DNA of 36,850 bases from Acidobacteriota bacterium (GTDB lineage: Bacteria > Acidobacteriota > Blastocatellia > Pyrinomonadales > Pyrinomonadaceae): assembly GCA_019239425.1 (NCBI GenBank), contig JAFAZX010000030.1, positions 1 through 36,850 on the forward strand, given 5' to 3'. Of the stretch, positions 15,568 to 23,576 are shown piece after piece. How positions within the stretch are numbered: position 1 is the stretch's first letter; every line of letters starts with the position of its first letter. The notes beneath the pieces were generated by a model. That model did not search any database. It was not told where the DNA came from and saw nothing but the letters and a program-made list of their open reading frames with translations. The translations under genes were made by a program, and so were the position numbers.

Positions 15568-18500
15568 TTAGTAGTTGCCGTAGCCGCCGGTGATGATGAA
15601 CGAGGCCCAGTAGTACGGGTGCCGGTAGCGCGCGTCCGGGTGGCTCAGCATTTGGAGCTGAGCTTCCCTGAGCGCCTCCACGCTGGCGACGCCCTGCAGC
15701 CTGCGGCGGCGGTGGAAGTCGATCATCAGGTCGGCCGTGGCCTCGGAGTCGACGGGCCACAGGCTCGCCGCCACGAGCGGGACGCCCGCGGCCTTGAAAG
15801 GGCGCGCGAGGCCGATGGCCCCCTCGCCGTTGAGGTACACCTCGACGCCGGACTGGCAGGCCGAGAGGACGACGAGACGCGCCCGCGCGGGCCGCAGGGC
15901 GTAAATCTCGTGGGCGCGCAGCACGCCGCCCTGCTCGCGCGCCGCCCCGGCCGCGTCAGCGGGCCGCGCCAGCAACAGCTGCGAGAGCATCGGCGACCCC
16001 GCGTCGCGCACGTAATGCGTCGCGAAGTGGATCACGTCGGCCCGGCCCGCCTCCGCCAGCACGTGCGGCTTGTCGGCCTGCGACCCGACGAAGATGGAGT
16101 AGGAGGGGCTGTAGAAGCCCGTGATCTCCGTCGCCTCGTGCGACGCGGAGGGCAGGTCGGGCAGGTCGGGGAACGCCTCGCGGTCGAAGGACGGGTTGCC
16201 GACGCTCAGCAGGCGCTCGCCCGCGACGCCCTCCTTCTGGCGCGCGAGGGCCGTGTCGTGGATGAAGACGTTCGCGCTCGGCGCGTAGAGCAGGGGGAAG
16301 AGCGCGACCAGATACTTCTGCTCGGCGGGGGAGAACAGCGCGCCGAAGGGCAGGACGTTGAGAACCTTGTCCGGCACGACGCAGAGCTGCTTCTGCCTGT
16401 CCAAAGAGGCGAGCACGGGCTGAATCAGGATGTCGAAGAGCTCGGCCGAGACCTTGCGCAGGCGCTGGTCGTCGCCGGCCGGCGGCCTCGACGTGAGCTC
16501 CAACAGCTCTTCGACTTTGCCGCGCAGCTCTTCGACCCCGACGTCCACCGTGCGGCTCTCGAACCGCTTCCCCGAGACGACCCAGACGACCAGCTTGTCT
16601 TTCAGCACCGCGTACTGAAGAATCTGGGCCTGCTCGGGCATCTGCGCCCTGACCTCGTCCAGCGTGAGCGCGCGCGACACGCCGCTGAAGCGCAGGTCGG
16701 GCGCGCCCGCCCTGCTCTCCAGTCGCCAGTCCGTCTTGACCGCGTCGAGCAGCGACCGCGCGCGCGAGAGTTCTGAATACTCGAAGGACTGCCGCGCGTC
16801 GCCCGCCGAGTCGTTCGCGAAGCCTATCGCGATGTCGTAGATGTCCTGCTCCTTGTCGAAGAAGGCGTTCCGGCTGCTCTCCTCCAGAATCTTCGCCCGC
16901 TCCCCCTCGTAAGAGTCGAGGACGAGCCGCAACTCCTCCCGCTCCCGCTCCACGTCGCCCTGGCTGCTGTAGATGAGCAGCCGCTCTTTGTAGGCCTCGT
17001 GCAGGAGCCACAGCTCGCCCTTCTGCCGGCAGACCTGCGCGACCTGGTCGAGCGCCGCGAGGGCCTCCGCGGGCGAGCCCGACTGGCGGTAGATTCGCCC
17101 GAGGTAGAGCAGGGCGTAGGTCACGATCTCCTCGCCGATCTTCTCGGCCTGCAGGCCGCGGCCGATTTCGAGCCCGCGCCGGACGTCGCTGATGGCCTCG
17201 TCGTACTTGCGCAGCTTCGCGTTAATCAAACCCAGCTGCACGTAGTAGCGCGACATCACGAGCGGGTTCCCGCCCATCGCCTCGCCGAGGCTCAGGGCCG
17301 CGCGCGCGTACTCCAGGGCCGCGGCGTTGTGGCCGAGGGCGCTGAGGCTGAGCGCGGAGGTGGCGTAGAGTCCGATGACCTGGCTGGCGTCCGCCGAGAT
17401 GCGCTCGGAGAGGTCGAGCGCCTGCCGCGTGAGGCTCAGAGACTGGTGGTACTGGCCGAGCTGTCTGTAGAGCACGGCCAGCGTGGTCAGGCTCCGCAGG
17501 GCGCCGTTCTCGTCGGCGATGCGCGTCGAGATGAGGTAGGCGTTCTGACTCGCCTCGACCGCCTGCGAATACTCCGTCTCGCGCGAGCGGACGTTGGCGA
17601 TCCCGTTGAGCGAGATCGCCTGCAGCCACTTATAGCCCTTCCGCTCGGACTCGGCCGCGACCCGCGAGAAGCTCGACAGGCTGCGCGGCGAGTCGGGCTG
17701 CTGGAAGTAGCAGTGCGCCATCCAGTATTCCGCGAGCAGGGCCTCGGGGGCGTCGTCGAGCTGTTTGAAAGACCTCTGCGCCTGCCCGTAAATCTCAATC
17801 GCCTCGTCGTTCCGGGAGCGGCCGTACAGGTCGTTCGCGGCCCGCACCAGCTCGCGCGCGCGGGCGAGCCCCGAGGCCCGCGCCGGCGTCAGCGCGCCGT
17901 ACACGTCGGCCACGTCCGACGTGAAGCGGTCGCCCGCCCTCTCCCGCGAGAGGCGGCTCAGCAGTTGGAGCGCGCCGGACGAATACCCCGCCCCCTCGGC
18001 GTCCCCCTTGACGACGGCGTCGAGCCTCCGGTCGATCAACTTGTTGGCGATGAGGTTGCCGGTGCGGAAGTGGCTCGTGCTGAAGACGCGCCACACCTGC
18101 TCCTGCTCGCCCGCGTCGTAGGCGCGCGTGAACTCCTGGAACAGGTCGGCGTCCCGCCGCGAGACCTTCCCGCCGCGCTCGCGGAGCAGCCGCAGTTGTC
18201 TGCGGGCCTCCTCGGCCCAAGGGGAGTTCGGGTCGCGCGCCAGGTACTGCTCCCACTCGGCCTCGGCCTGCGGGAGCAGCCTCATCGCCGTGTAGACGAG
18301 CGCGCGGTTGAAGCGCGCTTCGAGCAGCGAGTCGTCGAGCTCCGTGGCGCGCTGCAGGTGTTCGAGGCTGCGCGCCAGCGTCGCCTCGGCCCGGCCCGAC
18401 TGCTCGGCCAGCTCCAGCTTGCCCTTCTCGAAGAGCGCGACCCCCATGTCGTTGTGGAGCCGCGCGTCCTTGTCGTCAACTGCGAGCGCCTGCTCGAAGG

Positions 18501-19161
18501 CGGTGAGCGCCTTGTCGAACTCCCTGCGCGTCAGGTAGAGGCGGCCGACGTTGTGGAGTTCTTCGACCGTCGGGCGGTCTGCGGCCGCGCGGAGGATGAG
18601 CGCGGCGGAGAGGTCGCGCGCGCGCGGGTCGCCCGGCTCCGCCGCGCCGCGCGTCTCCGGGAAGGGCGCGTAGTCGAGCCCGCTGATGCGCGTCTCCAGA
18701 GGCCGCCGCTCGCGGTAGGCCGCGCGCAGGGCGAGCAGCGCCTCCTCCGTCGCCGGGCGGTAAAAGTAGGCGCGCCACACGGCGGCCCCGGCGACCAGCA
18801 GGACGCACGCGGCGAGCGCGGCGGCGGCCCAGCGCGGGACGGCCAGCGGCCCGAGCCGGAAGACGGGGCGCGGCGCGGCGGCGGGCGTCGCCGCGGCCAA
18901 CTCGCTCATGCGCCTCACGAATAAAAGCTTTCGCCGGCGCTTCGGCGTGGAGAGGAAGTGCGACTCGAAGAGCCCGCGCTCCCGCGGGCCGAGCGCGCCG
19001 CGCTGGTAGTCTTCGATCAACTCATCCTCGACGAGGCGGGCGTGCTCGACGAAGTCGTCGTCCCGCAGCAGCCTATCCTCCAGCGGCTGCGCCTCCTCCC
19101 GCGTCAGCGCGCCCAGAAGATACTCTTTGATCCGCTTCTCGTCTTCAGAGTTCAGATTCAT
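15568..19161 (-). CDS. Membrane CHAT-domain protease with TPR repeats
   Basis: The product is about 1197 aa. Residues 1-90 resemble the cytoplasmic anti-sigma-like N-terminus (EDEKRIKEYLLGAL, EDRLLRDDDFVEHA) without an obvious zinc-finger. One membrane segment lies at about residues 110-132. TPR repeats fill about 180-760. The C-terminal CHAT domain (caspase-like) carries the catalytic His in IHFATHYVRD (about H1049) and Cys in VVLSACQSGVE (about C1102), so it looks active. The upstream ECF sigma gene suggests that this protein acts in a signal path in which the N-terminus could hold the sigma factor (inference). ATG 19161 is chosen; GTG 19170 in the same frame is possible. Neither has a strong Shine-Dalgarno. 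Confidence 0.85.
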   Translation of the reverse strand: MNLNSEDEKRIKEYLLGALTREEAQPLEDRLLRDDDFVEHARLVEDELIEDYQRGALGPRERGLFESHFLSTPKRRRKLLFVRRMSELAAATPAAAPRPVFRLGPLAVPRWAAAALAACVLLVAGAAVWRAYFYRPATEEALLALRAAYRERRPLETRISGLDYAPFPETRGAAEPGDPRARDLSAALILRAAADRPTVEELHNVGRLYLTRREFDKALTAFEQALAVDDKDARLHNDMGVALFEKGKLELAEQSGRAEATLARSLEHLQRATELDDSLLEARFNRALVYTAMRLLPQAEAEWEQYLARDPNSPWAEEARRQLRLLRERGGKVSRRDADLFQEFTRAYDAGEQEQVWRVFSTSHFRTGNLIANKLIDRRLDAVVKGDAEGAGYSSGALQLLSRLSRERAGDRFTSDVADVYGALTPARASGLARARELVRAANDLYGRSRNDEAIEIYGQAQRSFKQLDDAPEALLAEYWMAHCYFQQPDSPRSLSSFSRVAAESERKGYKWLQAISLNGIANVRSRETEYSQAVEASQNAYLISTRIADENGALRSLTTLAVLYRQLGQYHQSLSLTRQALDLSERISADASQVIGLYATSALSLSALGHNAAALEYARAALSLGEAMGGNPLVMSRYYVQLGLINAKLRKYDEAISDVRRGLEIGRGLQAEKIGEEIVTYALLYLGRIYRQSGSPAEALAALDQVAQVCRQKGELWLLHEAYKERLLIYSSQGDVEREREELRLVLDSYEGERAKILEESSRNAFFDKEQDIYDIAIGFANDSAGDARQSFEYSELSRARSLLDAVKTDWRLESRAGAPDLRFSGVSRALTLDEVRAQMPEQAQILQYAVLKDKLVVWVVSGKRFESRTVDVGVEELRGKVEELLELTSRPPAGDDQRLRKVSAELFDILIQPVLASLDRQKQLCVVPDKVLNVLPFGALFSPAEQKYLVALFPLLYAPSANVFIHDTALARQKEGVAGERLLSVGNPSFDREAFPDLPDLPSASHEATEITGFYSPSYSIFVGSQADKPHVLAEAGRADVIHFATHYVRDAGSPMLSQLLLARPADAAGAAREQGGVLRAHEIYALRPARARLVVLSACQSGVEVYLNGEGAIGLARPFKAAGVPLVAASLWPVDSEATADLMIDFHRRRRLQGVASVEALREAQLQMLSHPDARYRHPYYWASFIITGGYGNY

Positions 19162-19212
19162 CAGCGGCACATCCGGGGCGCATGTGCCCCTATCTTAGAA
19201 AGGCGAAACGGC

Positions 19213-19791
19213 TCATTCCATTTCCGACGGCCCGAGCCGGAGGCAGTCGTCGAGGCACCCGCGGAGGGCGTTTCTGAGGTGGTGAACCTTGATGCGCAGC
19301 GCGTTGGTCGTGATGCCGAGGCGGCGGGCCAGCTCTTTCCGGAAGTCTATCTTGGCCCGCTTCTCCTCCCGGTAGTAGTCGAGCGCGAGCAGGCGGTCTT
19401 CCGGCCCGAGCTTGCCCAGACAGCCCTCGAGGCACTGGTCGAGCAGCTCGGCCCCTTCGCCGTCGTCCGCGGCCGGCAACTCTTCGGAGAGGTTCGGGGG
19501 CAGCGGGACGAACTGCTTCTCGATGTACTCCAGGTGGAGGTGGTGGGCGGTGACGAGGAGGTAGGGGATGGGGTCGCCTTTGAAGGTGTCGAGCATGGCC
19601 GGCAGGCGGCGCACGAAACGCCGGAGCGTCTCGTCCACCAGCTCGTCCGACTGCGGGCAGCCGCGCCCCTCGAACACGACCAGCAGGCGACGCCGGATGG
19701 CCTCAAACATCCTGCCGGCTGCATCTCGGTCTGGGTCGAGCCACGAGAGAAAGGTGTTGAAGGATTCTTCTGTAAGTTCCCAATCGCCCAT
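19213..19791 (-). CDS. ECF-type RNA polymerase sigma factor
   Basis: The product is 192 aa, the usual ECF size. Region 2 covers about residues 8-65 (SFNTFLSWLDPDRDAAG... DETLRRFVRRLP), and region 4 is near the C-terminus with the helix-turn-helix LARRLGITTNALRIKVHHLR. Region 2 is divergent, as in many acidobacterial ECF factors that accompany CHAT/TPR proteins. The stop lies about 50 bp before the CHAT-TPR gene, in the same direction, so it is the first gene of a three-gene operon. It probably directs RNA polymerase to its own operon and perhaps to the divergent operon from 20109 (inference). Confidence 0.8.
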   Translation of the reverse strand: MGDWELTEESFNTFLSWLDPDRDAAGRMFEAIRRRLLVVFEGRGCPQSDELVDETLRRFVRRLPAMLDTFKGDPIPYLLVTAHHLHLEYIEKQFVPLPPNLSEELPAADDGEGAELLDQCLEGCLGKLGPEDRLLALDYYREEKRAKIDFRKELARRLGITTNALRIKVHHLRNALRGCLDDCLRLGPSEME

Positions 19792-19836
19792 ATCGAAGGT
19801 CGAAGCGGCCCAAAGGCGTTGGTGCAGGGCGCGGGT

Positions 19837-19865
19837 ATTATCTGTTATGTCCCACGCAAATTCAA
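19837..19865 (-). promoter_or_regulatory. Promoter of the ECF/CHAT-TPR operon
   Basis: On the minus strand the -35 box TTGAAT (19860-19865) and the -10 box GATAAT (19837-19842) are 17 bp apart. The transcript would start about 40 bp upstream of the sigma-factor ATG (19791). Confidence 0.5.
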
Positions 19866-20108
19866 TCAGCCCCTCCGGCAGCGCGCGGCCGCCCGGACGC
19901 CGCGCCTAAAAAAAAATCCGCGCGGCGCGAAACGTTTTGCGCTGATTCCCCTTTCACCTATGAGGAAGTAAGAGCGACGACCCGCGGCCCCGCGTTCCGG
20001 GTGAGCGTAAAGGCCCCGCCCCGGTCTCGGCCGGGGCCTCCCCGACGCGGGCCGCAGGCCCGCCAAGAAGTTCTCCACACAGTTGTAGGGCCACACCGGA
20101 GTTGAAAC
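19866..20108. promoter_or_regulatory. Divergent control region of the two CHAT operons
   Basis: This stretch separates two divergent operons. A hairpin with arms AGGCCCCG (20011-20018) and CGGGGCCT (20032-20039) lies in the leader of the plus-strand operon and could attenuate it. A weak plus-strand promoter candidate is TTGCGC (19937-19942), 16 bp, TATGAG (19959-19964). A GGAG lies just upstream of ATG 20109. No gene is seen. Confidence 0.35.
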
Positions 20109-21629
20109 ATGAAAATCAGGTTGCTGACTTACGCCTTAATCTGCGCGCTGCTCGCCGGGACGACGGGCTGCCCGCGCCTCCACTCGCCCGGCCAGGAGGA
20201 ACTCGCCCACGACGTGCAGGCGCGCTACAAGACCCTCACGCCCAGCGCCGTGCAGGCCCTCGAAGGCCTCGACGCCGACCTCGACAAGCTCATCGAGTCG
20301 CAGCGCGCCGACTTCGAAATCTACAAAGAGACCTCCGAGAGCCAACTCGTCACCACCACTTGGGGCAAGCTCGAAGACGAGCTTTGTGGGCTGGAGAAGA
20401 AGTATCGCCCAAAGCAGGTTCAAGACCCGAACGCCCCGCCCGACAAGAAGAAGTGCGTCGACCTATCGGCTCGGCCCGTTCAGGAGGTCCAAGACCCGAA
20501 CGCCTCGCCTGACGATAAGGAGAAGAAGAGATGTGCCGACCTGTCCAATCGACTCATTCAGCAGCAGGTTGACGACTCGGTCAAGGATGTCGAGGACAGG
20601 ATTACCTGCGAGCAAAAAGTTCTGACGGCGCTGAGTAAGCAGAGCGACGGCCTGGCCGCCGCCGTCAAGGAGATGAACAAGGGGCTGAAGGAGGCGGAGA
20701 AGAAGCGCTCCGTGCAGGAGCAGCTCGACGAGACGAAGCGCGTCATTAACGTCACGGTCACCTCCCTCAAGAGCACCCTCGACAAGCTCGAGAAAGATGA
20801 CCACTCGCCGCTCACCGAGAGCCTCTCGATCACGGTCGCGGGGCTGAGCGACTTCCTCACCCAGATTAACAAGAAGCCGGATGCCAAGAAAGAGACCGAG
20901 CGGGTCTTCTCTCTGATAGTCGAGGCCATGCGCCTAGGCCGCGACATCGCCGTGCTCGAAAAAGAGGTCGTCGATCAGGAGGCGTCGTACCACGAGAACG
21001 TGGTCGGGCTGCTGAAGTCGAAGAGGGCGCTCATGCCCAACCCGGACGCGCTTAAGAAGGTGAGGATGTGTCTGGAGAAACGCTACCCGCCTGACGAACG
21101 GACGCAAGCCACCGTGGCGCGCTTGGCCTACGAGGCGGGCGTTGACGAGGAGACGACGACCAAAGCGATAGCCGACACCTACGCCGACAACCGCGGGAAT
21201 GAGTTGCGGGAGGCGGCCAAGTACCAGCAGGCGCTGGAGAACGCACGGGCGGCGCAGTCCGACCTGCCCGCCCCCTTACCCGCGAGGGTGACTCCGAGGT
21301 CGCCCGCCGTCGCCGTGGACTGCGACGGCGACCCGCAGACGAAAGTCGAAGAGTTGCGCGACGTTCTCAACGTGCTGGCGCGAGTCCAGAGCCTCCGGCT
21401 GACGAACGATATGCGCATCAAGGAGCTTGAGTTGCGCATCGCGGCGGAGAAGTACAGGAACGTCAAACTGAAGGAGGCCATCTTCGAGCGGCAGCGGATG
21501 ACGCTCGTCTCCTTCGGGCTCGTCGGCGTGGTGCGCTACGCCGAGGGCGGCCTGCGCTCGGAAGACATCGCGAACCTGATTAACATCGCGCGCGCCATCG
21601 CCGAGGGCGTCATCGCCGCGCGCATCTGA
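20109..21629 (+). CDS. Predicted coiled-coil lipoprotein, first gene of the CHAT operon
   Basis: The product is 506 aa. The N-terminus is a lipoprotein-type signal (MKIRLL, hydrophobic core, AGTTGC with Cys21 as lipidation site; the lipobox is not ideal because -3 is Thr). The rest is largely charged helix with coiled-coil character and no recognised domain. An internal duplication is visible: VQDPNA-P/S-PD...KKC-DLS occurs at about residues 104-120 and 127-146. The C-terminus is a small hydrophobic region (SFGLVGVVRYAEGG, IANLINIARAIAEGV). It heads a run of six genes with short gaps and good ribosome binding sites, so an envelope-attached part of that system is likely. Confidence 0.72.
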   Translation: MKIRLLTYALICALLAGTTGCPRLHSPGQEELAHDVQARYKTLTPSAVQALEGLDADLDKLIESQRADFEIYKETSESQLVTTTWGKLEDELCGLEKKYRPKQVQDPNAPPDKKKCVDLSARPVQEVQDPNASPDDKEKKRCADLSNRLIQQQVDDSVKDVEDRITCEQKVLTALSKQSDGLAAAVKEMNKGLKEAEKKRSVQEQLDETKRVINVTVTSLKSTLDKLEKDDHSPLTESLSITVAGLSDFLTQINKKPDAKKETERVFSLIVEAMRLGRDIAVLEKEVVDQEASYHENVVGLLKSKRALMPNPDALKKVRMCLEKRYPPDERTQATVARLAYEAGVDEETTTKAIADTYADNRGNELREAAKYQQALENARAAQSDLPAPLPARVTPRSPAVAVDCDGDPQTKVEELRDVLNVLARVQSLRLTNDMRIKELELRIAAEKYRNVKLKEAIFERQRMTLVSFGLVGVVRYAEGGLRSEDIANLINIARAIAEGVIAARI

Positions 21630-21644
21630 CCGAGGAGACCGACC

Positions 21645-22241
21645 ATGAGGTTCAAAAACTACGCGAAAACATTCGGCTGCGTGCTGCTGGTTCTGGCCGC
21701 CGCGACGAGCGCCGCGGCTCAGGAATCGAAGAAGCGCAAGACCAGCATCGAAGTTCTCATCGGGCAGATCGCCGCGCAGCTCGACCAGATGGAGCAAGAC
21801 CGCGGCAACCAGCTCAAGGCCATCAAGACGCTCTATGAGAGTCTCAACGAGATCGAAACCGAAGACCTCGACGACCAGATAGACACCGCGCGCACCTCCG
21901 CAAGGCTGCGCGAGGCCATCGCCACCGCCGATCTCATGATAGACAGCCCGCAGGATAAGACGCGCGCCAGTGCCCTGGCCGCGTTCCTGCGCCGCGCCGT
22001 CACCCGCGACCAGGAGCTGTTCGACACCTACGTCAAGCAGGCCGCGGAGGCGCGCTTCAGCCGCGAGCGTCAGGTCGCCAAGATCAAAACCGAGATTACG
22101 CTCATCCAAAGCCTGCGGCGCGACCTCGAGAAACTGAAGAAGTTCCCGACCGACAGCGAGCGGACGCGGTTCTTCCTCGAATCGGCGCAGACGGCCCTCG
22201 ACGCCATCACCGCGGCGAAGGAGAAGGCAGACGCGAAGTAG
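21645..22241 (+). CDS. Secreted helical protein of the CHAT operon
   Basis: The product is 198 aa with a clear signal peptide (MRFKNYAKTFGCVLLVLAAA, cleavage after SAAAQ). The mature part is charged and helical (IEVLIGQIAAQLDQMEQDR), a likely coiled coil. I know no family. The gap to the preceding gene is 15 bp, with GAGGAG before the ATG, so the genes are co-transcribed. It probably works in the periplasm with the lipoprotein upstream. Confidence 0.72.
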   Translation: MRFKNYAKTFGCVLLVLAAATSAAAQESKKRKTSIEVLIGQIAAQLDQMEQDRGNQLKAIKTLYESLNEIETEDLDDQIDTARTSARLREAIATADLMIDSPQDKTRASALAAFLRRAVTRDQELFDTYVKQAAEARFSRERQVAKIKTEITLIQSLRRDLEKLKKFPTDSERTRFFLESAQTALDAITAAKEKADAK

Positions 22242-22312
22242 AGGCGGGGCACCCCGGACACGACAGCGTCCCGCCGATCTGCGCGACCCATTACAGATAA
22301 GGAGAACTATCC

Positions 22313-22702
22313 ATGGCTTTCACCCCAAGTGACGCGAAACACAACATGGAGAGTCTCATCAAGGGACTCGAAAGTCAGCGCCAGCAGCTCAAGGACATGA
22401 TTGACGGCCTCGTCAATACCACTAAGATCGCCGAACTCAACAACCTGAGAGAGAAGCTCAACATCGAGATCAAACACCGCAAGAGTATGGCGGCCTTCGA
22501 AGAGGCCTCGGTCGAGATCATTAGGCCGCCGACTCCGCAGGAGGTCGCCGCGCTGCAAGCCACGCTCAGGGCGCTCGACAAGGACTTGAGCGGGCTCGCC
22601 AACTTCCAGGCCGTCGTCTCGTTCGTGGAGGACGTGATGACGCAGAACGCGGAGCGGTTCGTGGAGATAGTTGAGACCATCAAGAAGAAGGCGAACGCTT
22701 AA
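22313..22702 (+). CDS. Small cytoplasmic coiled-coil protein of the CHAT operon
   Basis: The product is 129 aa without signal peptide, mostly helical. Two helical halves (MESLIKGLESQRQQLKDMID and LQATLRALDKDLSGLANF) are linked by a proline-rich IRPPTPQE hinge. The family is unknown. AAGGAG precedes ATG 22313. Being the only small soluble cytoplasmic gene of the operon, it could be a regulator or substrate of the CHAT protease (inference). Confidence 0.7.
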   Translation: MAFTPSDAKHNMESLIKGLESQRQQLKDMIDGLVNTTKIAELNNLREKLNIEIKHRKSMAAFEEASVEIIRPPTPQEVAALQATLRALDKDLSGLANFQAVVSFVEDVMTQNAERFVEIVETIKKKANA

Positions 22703-22718
22703 GAGGGAGCGGCCCTCG

Positions 22719-22746
22719 GGTGGAGGGGGCGGCGCCCCCCTCCACC
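22719..22746 (+). other. Intercistronic GC hairpin
   Basis: Arms GGTGGAGGGGG (22719-22729) and CCCCCTCCACC (22736-22746) form a perfect 11-bp stem with a 6-nt loop between the third and fourth gene of the operon. No U-tract follows; it may stabilise the upstream mRNA or reduce expression of later genes. Confidence 0.55.
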
Positions 22747-22773
22747 CTTCACCTTCGCAGGCGAGGAGGCAAG

Positions 22774-23433
22774 ATGATGAAAGGTGCTTACGTCGCGCTG
22801 GCCGCGCTGTCGTTCCTCTTCATGGCCGCGACGGCCGCCGCGCAGGAGACCCTGCACCCGGCCTTCACGGTCACCGAAGACCAGCTGCGGAAGGCCTTCG
22901 CCGACTTCGAGAAGAAGGGCAAGAGGCACGAGCGCGTGACCTTCGGCGAGGAGCACGCGGCGAGCGTCCAGGTGTCGGGGCCGACGGGTAACCGCGAGTC
23001 GCTCAAGCTGTCCGTGGTCTTCCTCTCGCCGCTCTGGCAGGCGAGGAAGAGCGGCTACGAGTTCGGCCTCGTGGCCCGGACACGGACGGAGGCCGACCGC
23101 GCGGATTTTCTCCGCGTCGTCCTCCAACGCATCAAAAGCCGCGCCGGCCTCGCGTCCTTCGAGGTCACGCTCGCGCCGCCGCGGGACAGCAACGTCACCC
23201 CGCCGCAGGTCTCCTTCGTGATGCTCGGCAGCGGCGGGGCGCGGATTGACCCGAGCGCGCGGCCGCAGTTCGACATCCCCGGACGCGACATCCTCGCCAG
23301 CCCCGTCGAGACGCTGACCTTCAAGGTCGGAACCGCCGCCGCCCCGCTCGTCACGAACAAGATGGAGAAGCTGGTCGTCGTCGTAAACCCCGGGGAAGGT
23401 GAGCAGCGCTTGGAGTATGACCTCAAACGTTAG
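22774..23433 (+). CDS. Secreted protein of the CHAT operon, unknown function
   Basis: The product is 219 aa with a signal peptide (MMKGAYVALAALSFLFMAAT, cleavage after AAAQ). The mature protein is beta-rich (VTFGEEHAASVQVSGPTGN, VSFVMLGSGGARIDP) and has no cysteine. No family is recognised. A very good GAGGAGG precedes ATG 22774; a second ATG follows immediately and could be used instead. It is the fourth gene of the operon, before the CHAT protease. Confidence 0.72.
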   Translation: MMKGAYVALAALSFLFMAATAAAQETLHPAFTVTEDQLRKAFADFEKKGKRHERVTFGEEHAASVQVSGPTGNRESLKLSVVFLSPLWQARKSGYEFGLVARTRTEADRADFLRVVLQRIKSRAGLASFEVTLAPPRDSNVTPPQVSFVMLGSGGARIDPSARPQFDIPGRDILASPVETLTFKVGTAAAPLVTNKMEKLVVVVNPGEGEQRLEYDLKR

Positions 23434-23460
23434 GCCCGCCTCAACGGGTCGCCGCGGCCG

Positions 23461-23495
23461 CGTGCAGGATTGGCAAACTTAAAATATACTGCACG
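23461..23495. promoter_or_regulatory. AT-rich patch with inverted repeat before the CHAT gene
   Basis: CGTGCAG (23461-23467) and CTGCACG (23489-23495) form a perfect inverted repeat around an unusually AT-rich 21 bp that contains TATACT (23485-23490). In so GC-rich a background this may mark an internal promoter or operator for the CHAT gene. No consensus -35 is present at the right distance. Confidence 0.3.
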
Positions 23496-23576
23496 CCCTC
23501 TGAGGCGACGCCCCGCGCGCGGGGCCGTCCGCCTTCGGCCTCTCATGCTCCCGCGGGAAACAGGTGTTCGAGCGAC

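Noticed and set aside
23470..23492. Sigma-54 promoter before the CHAT gene
   Set aside because: A TGGCA and a TGC are present, but the GG-to-GC distance is far from the required 12.
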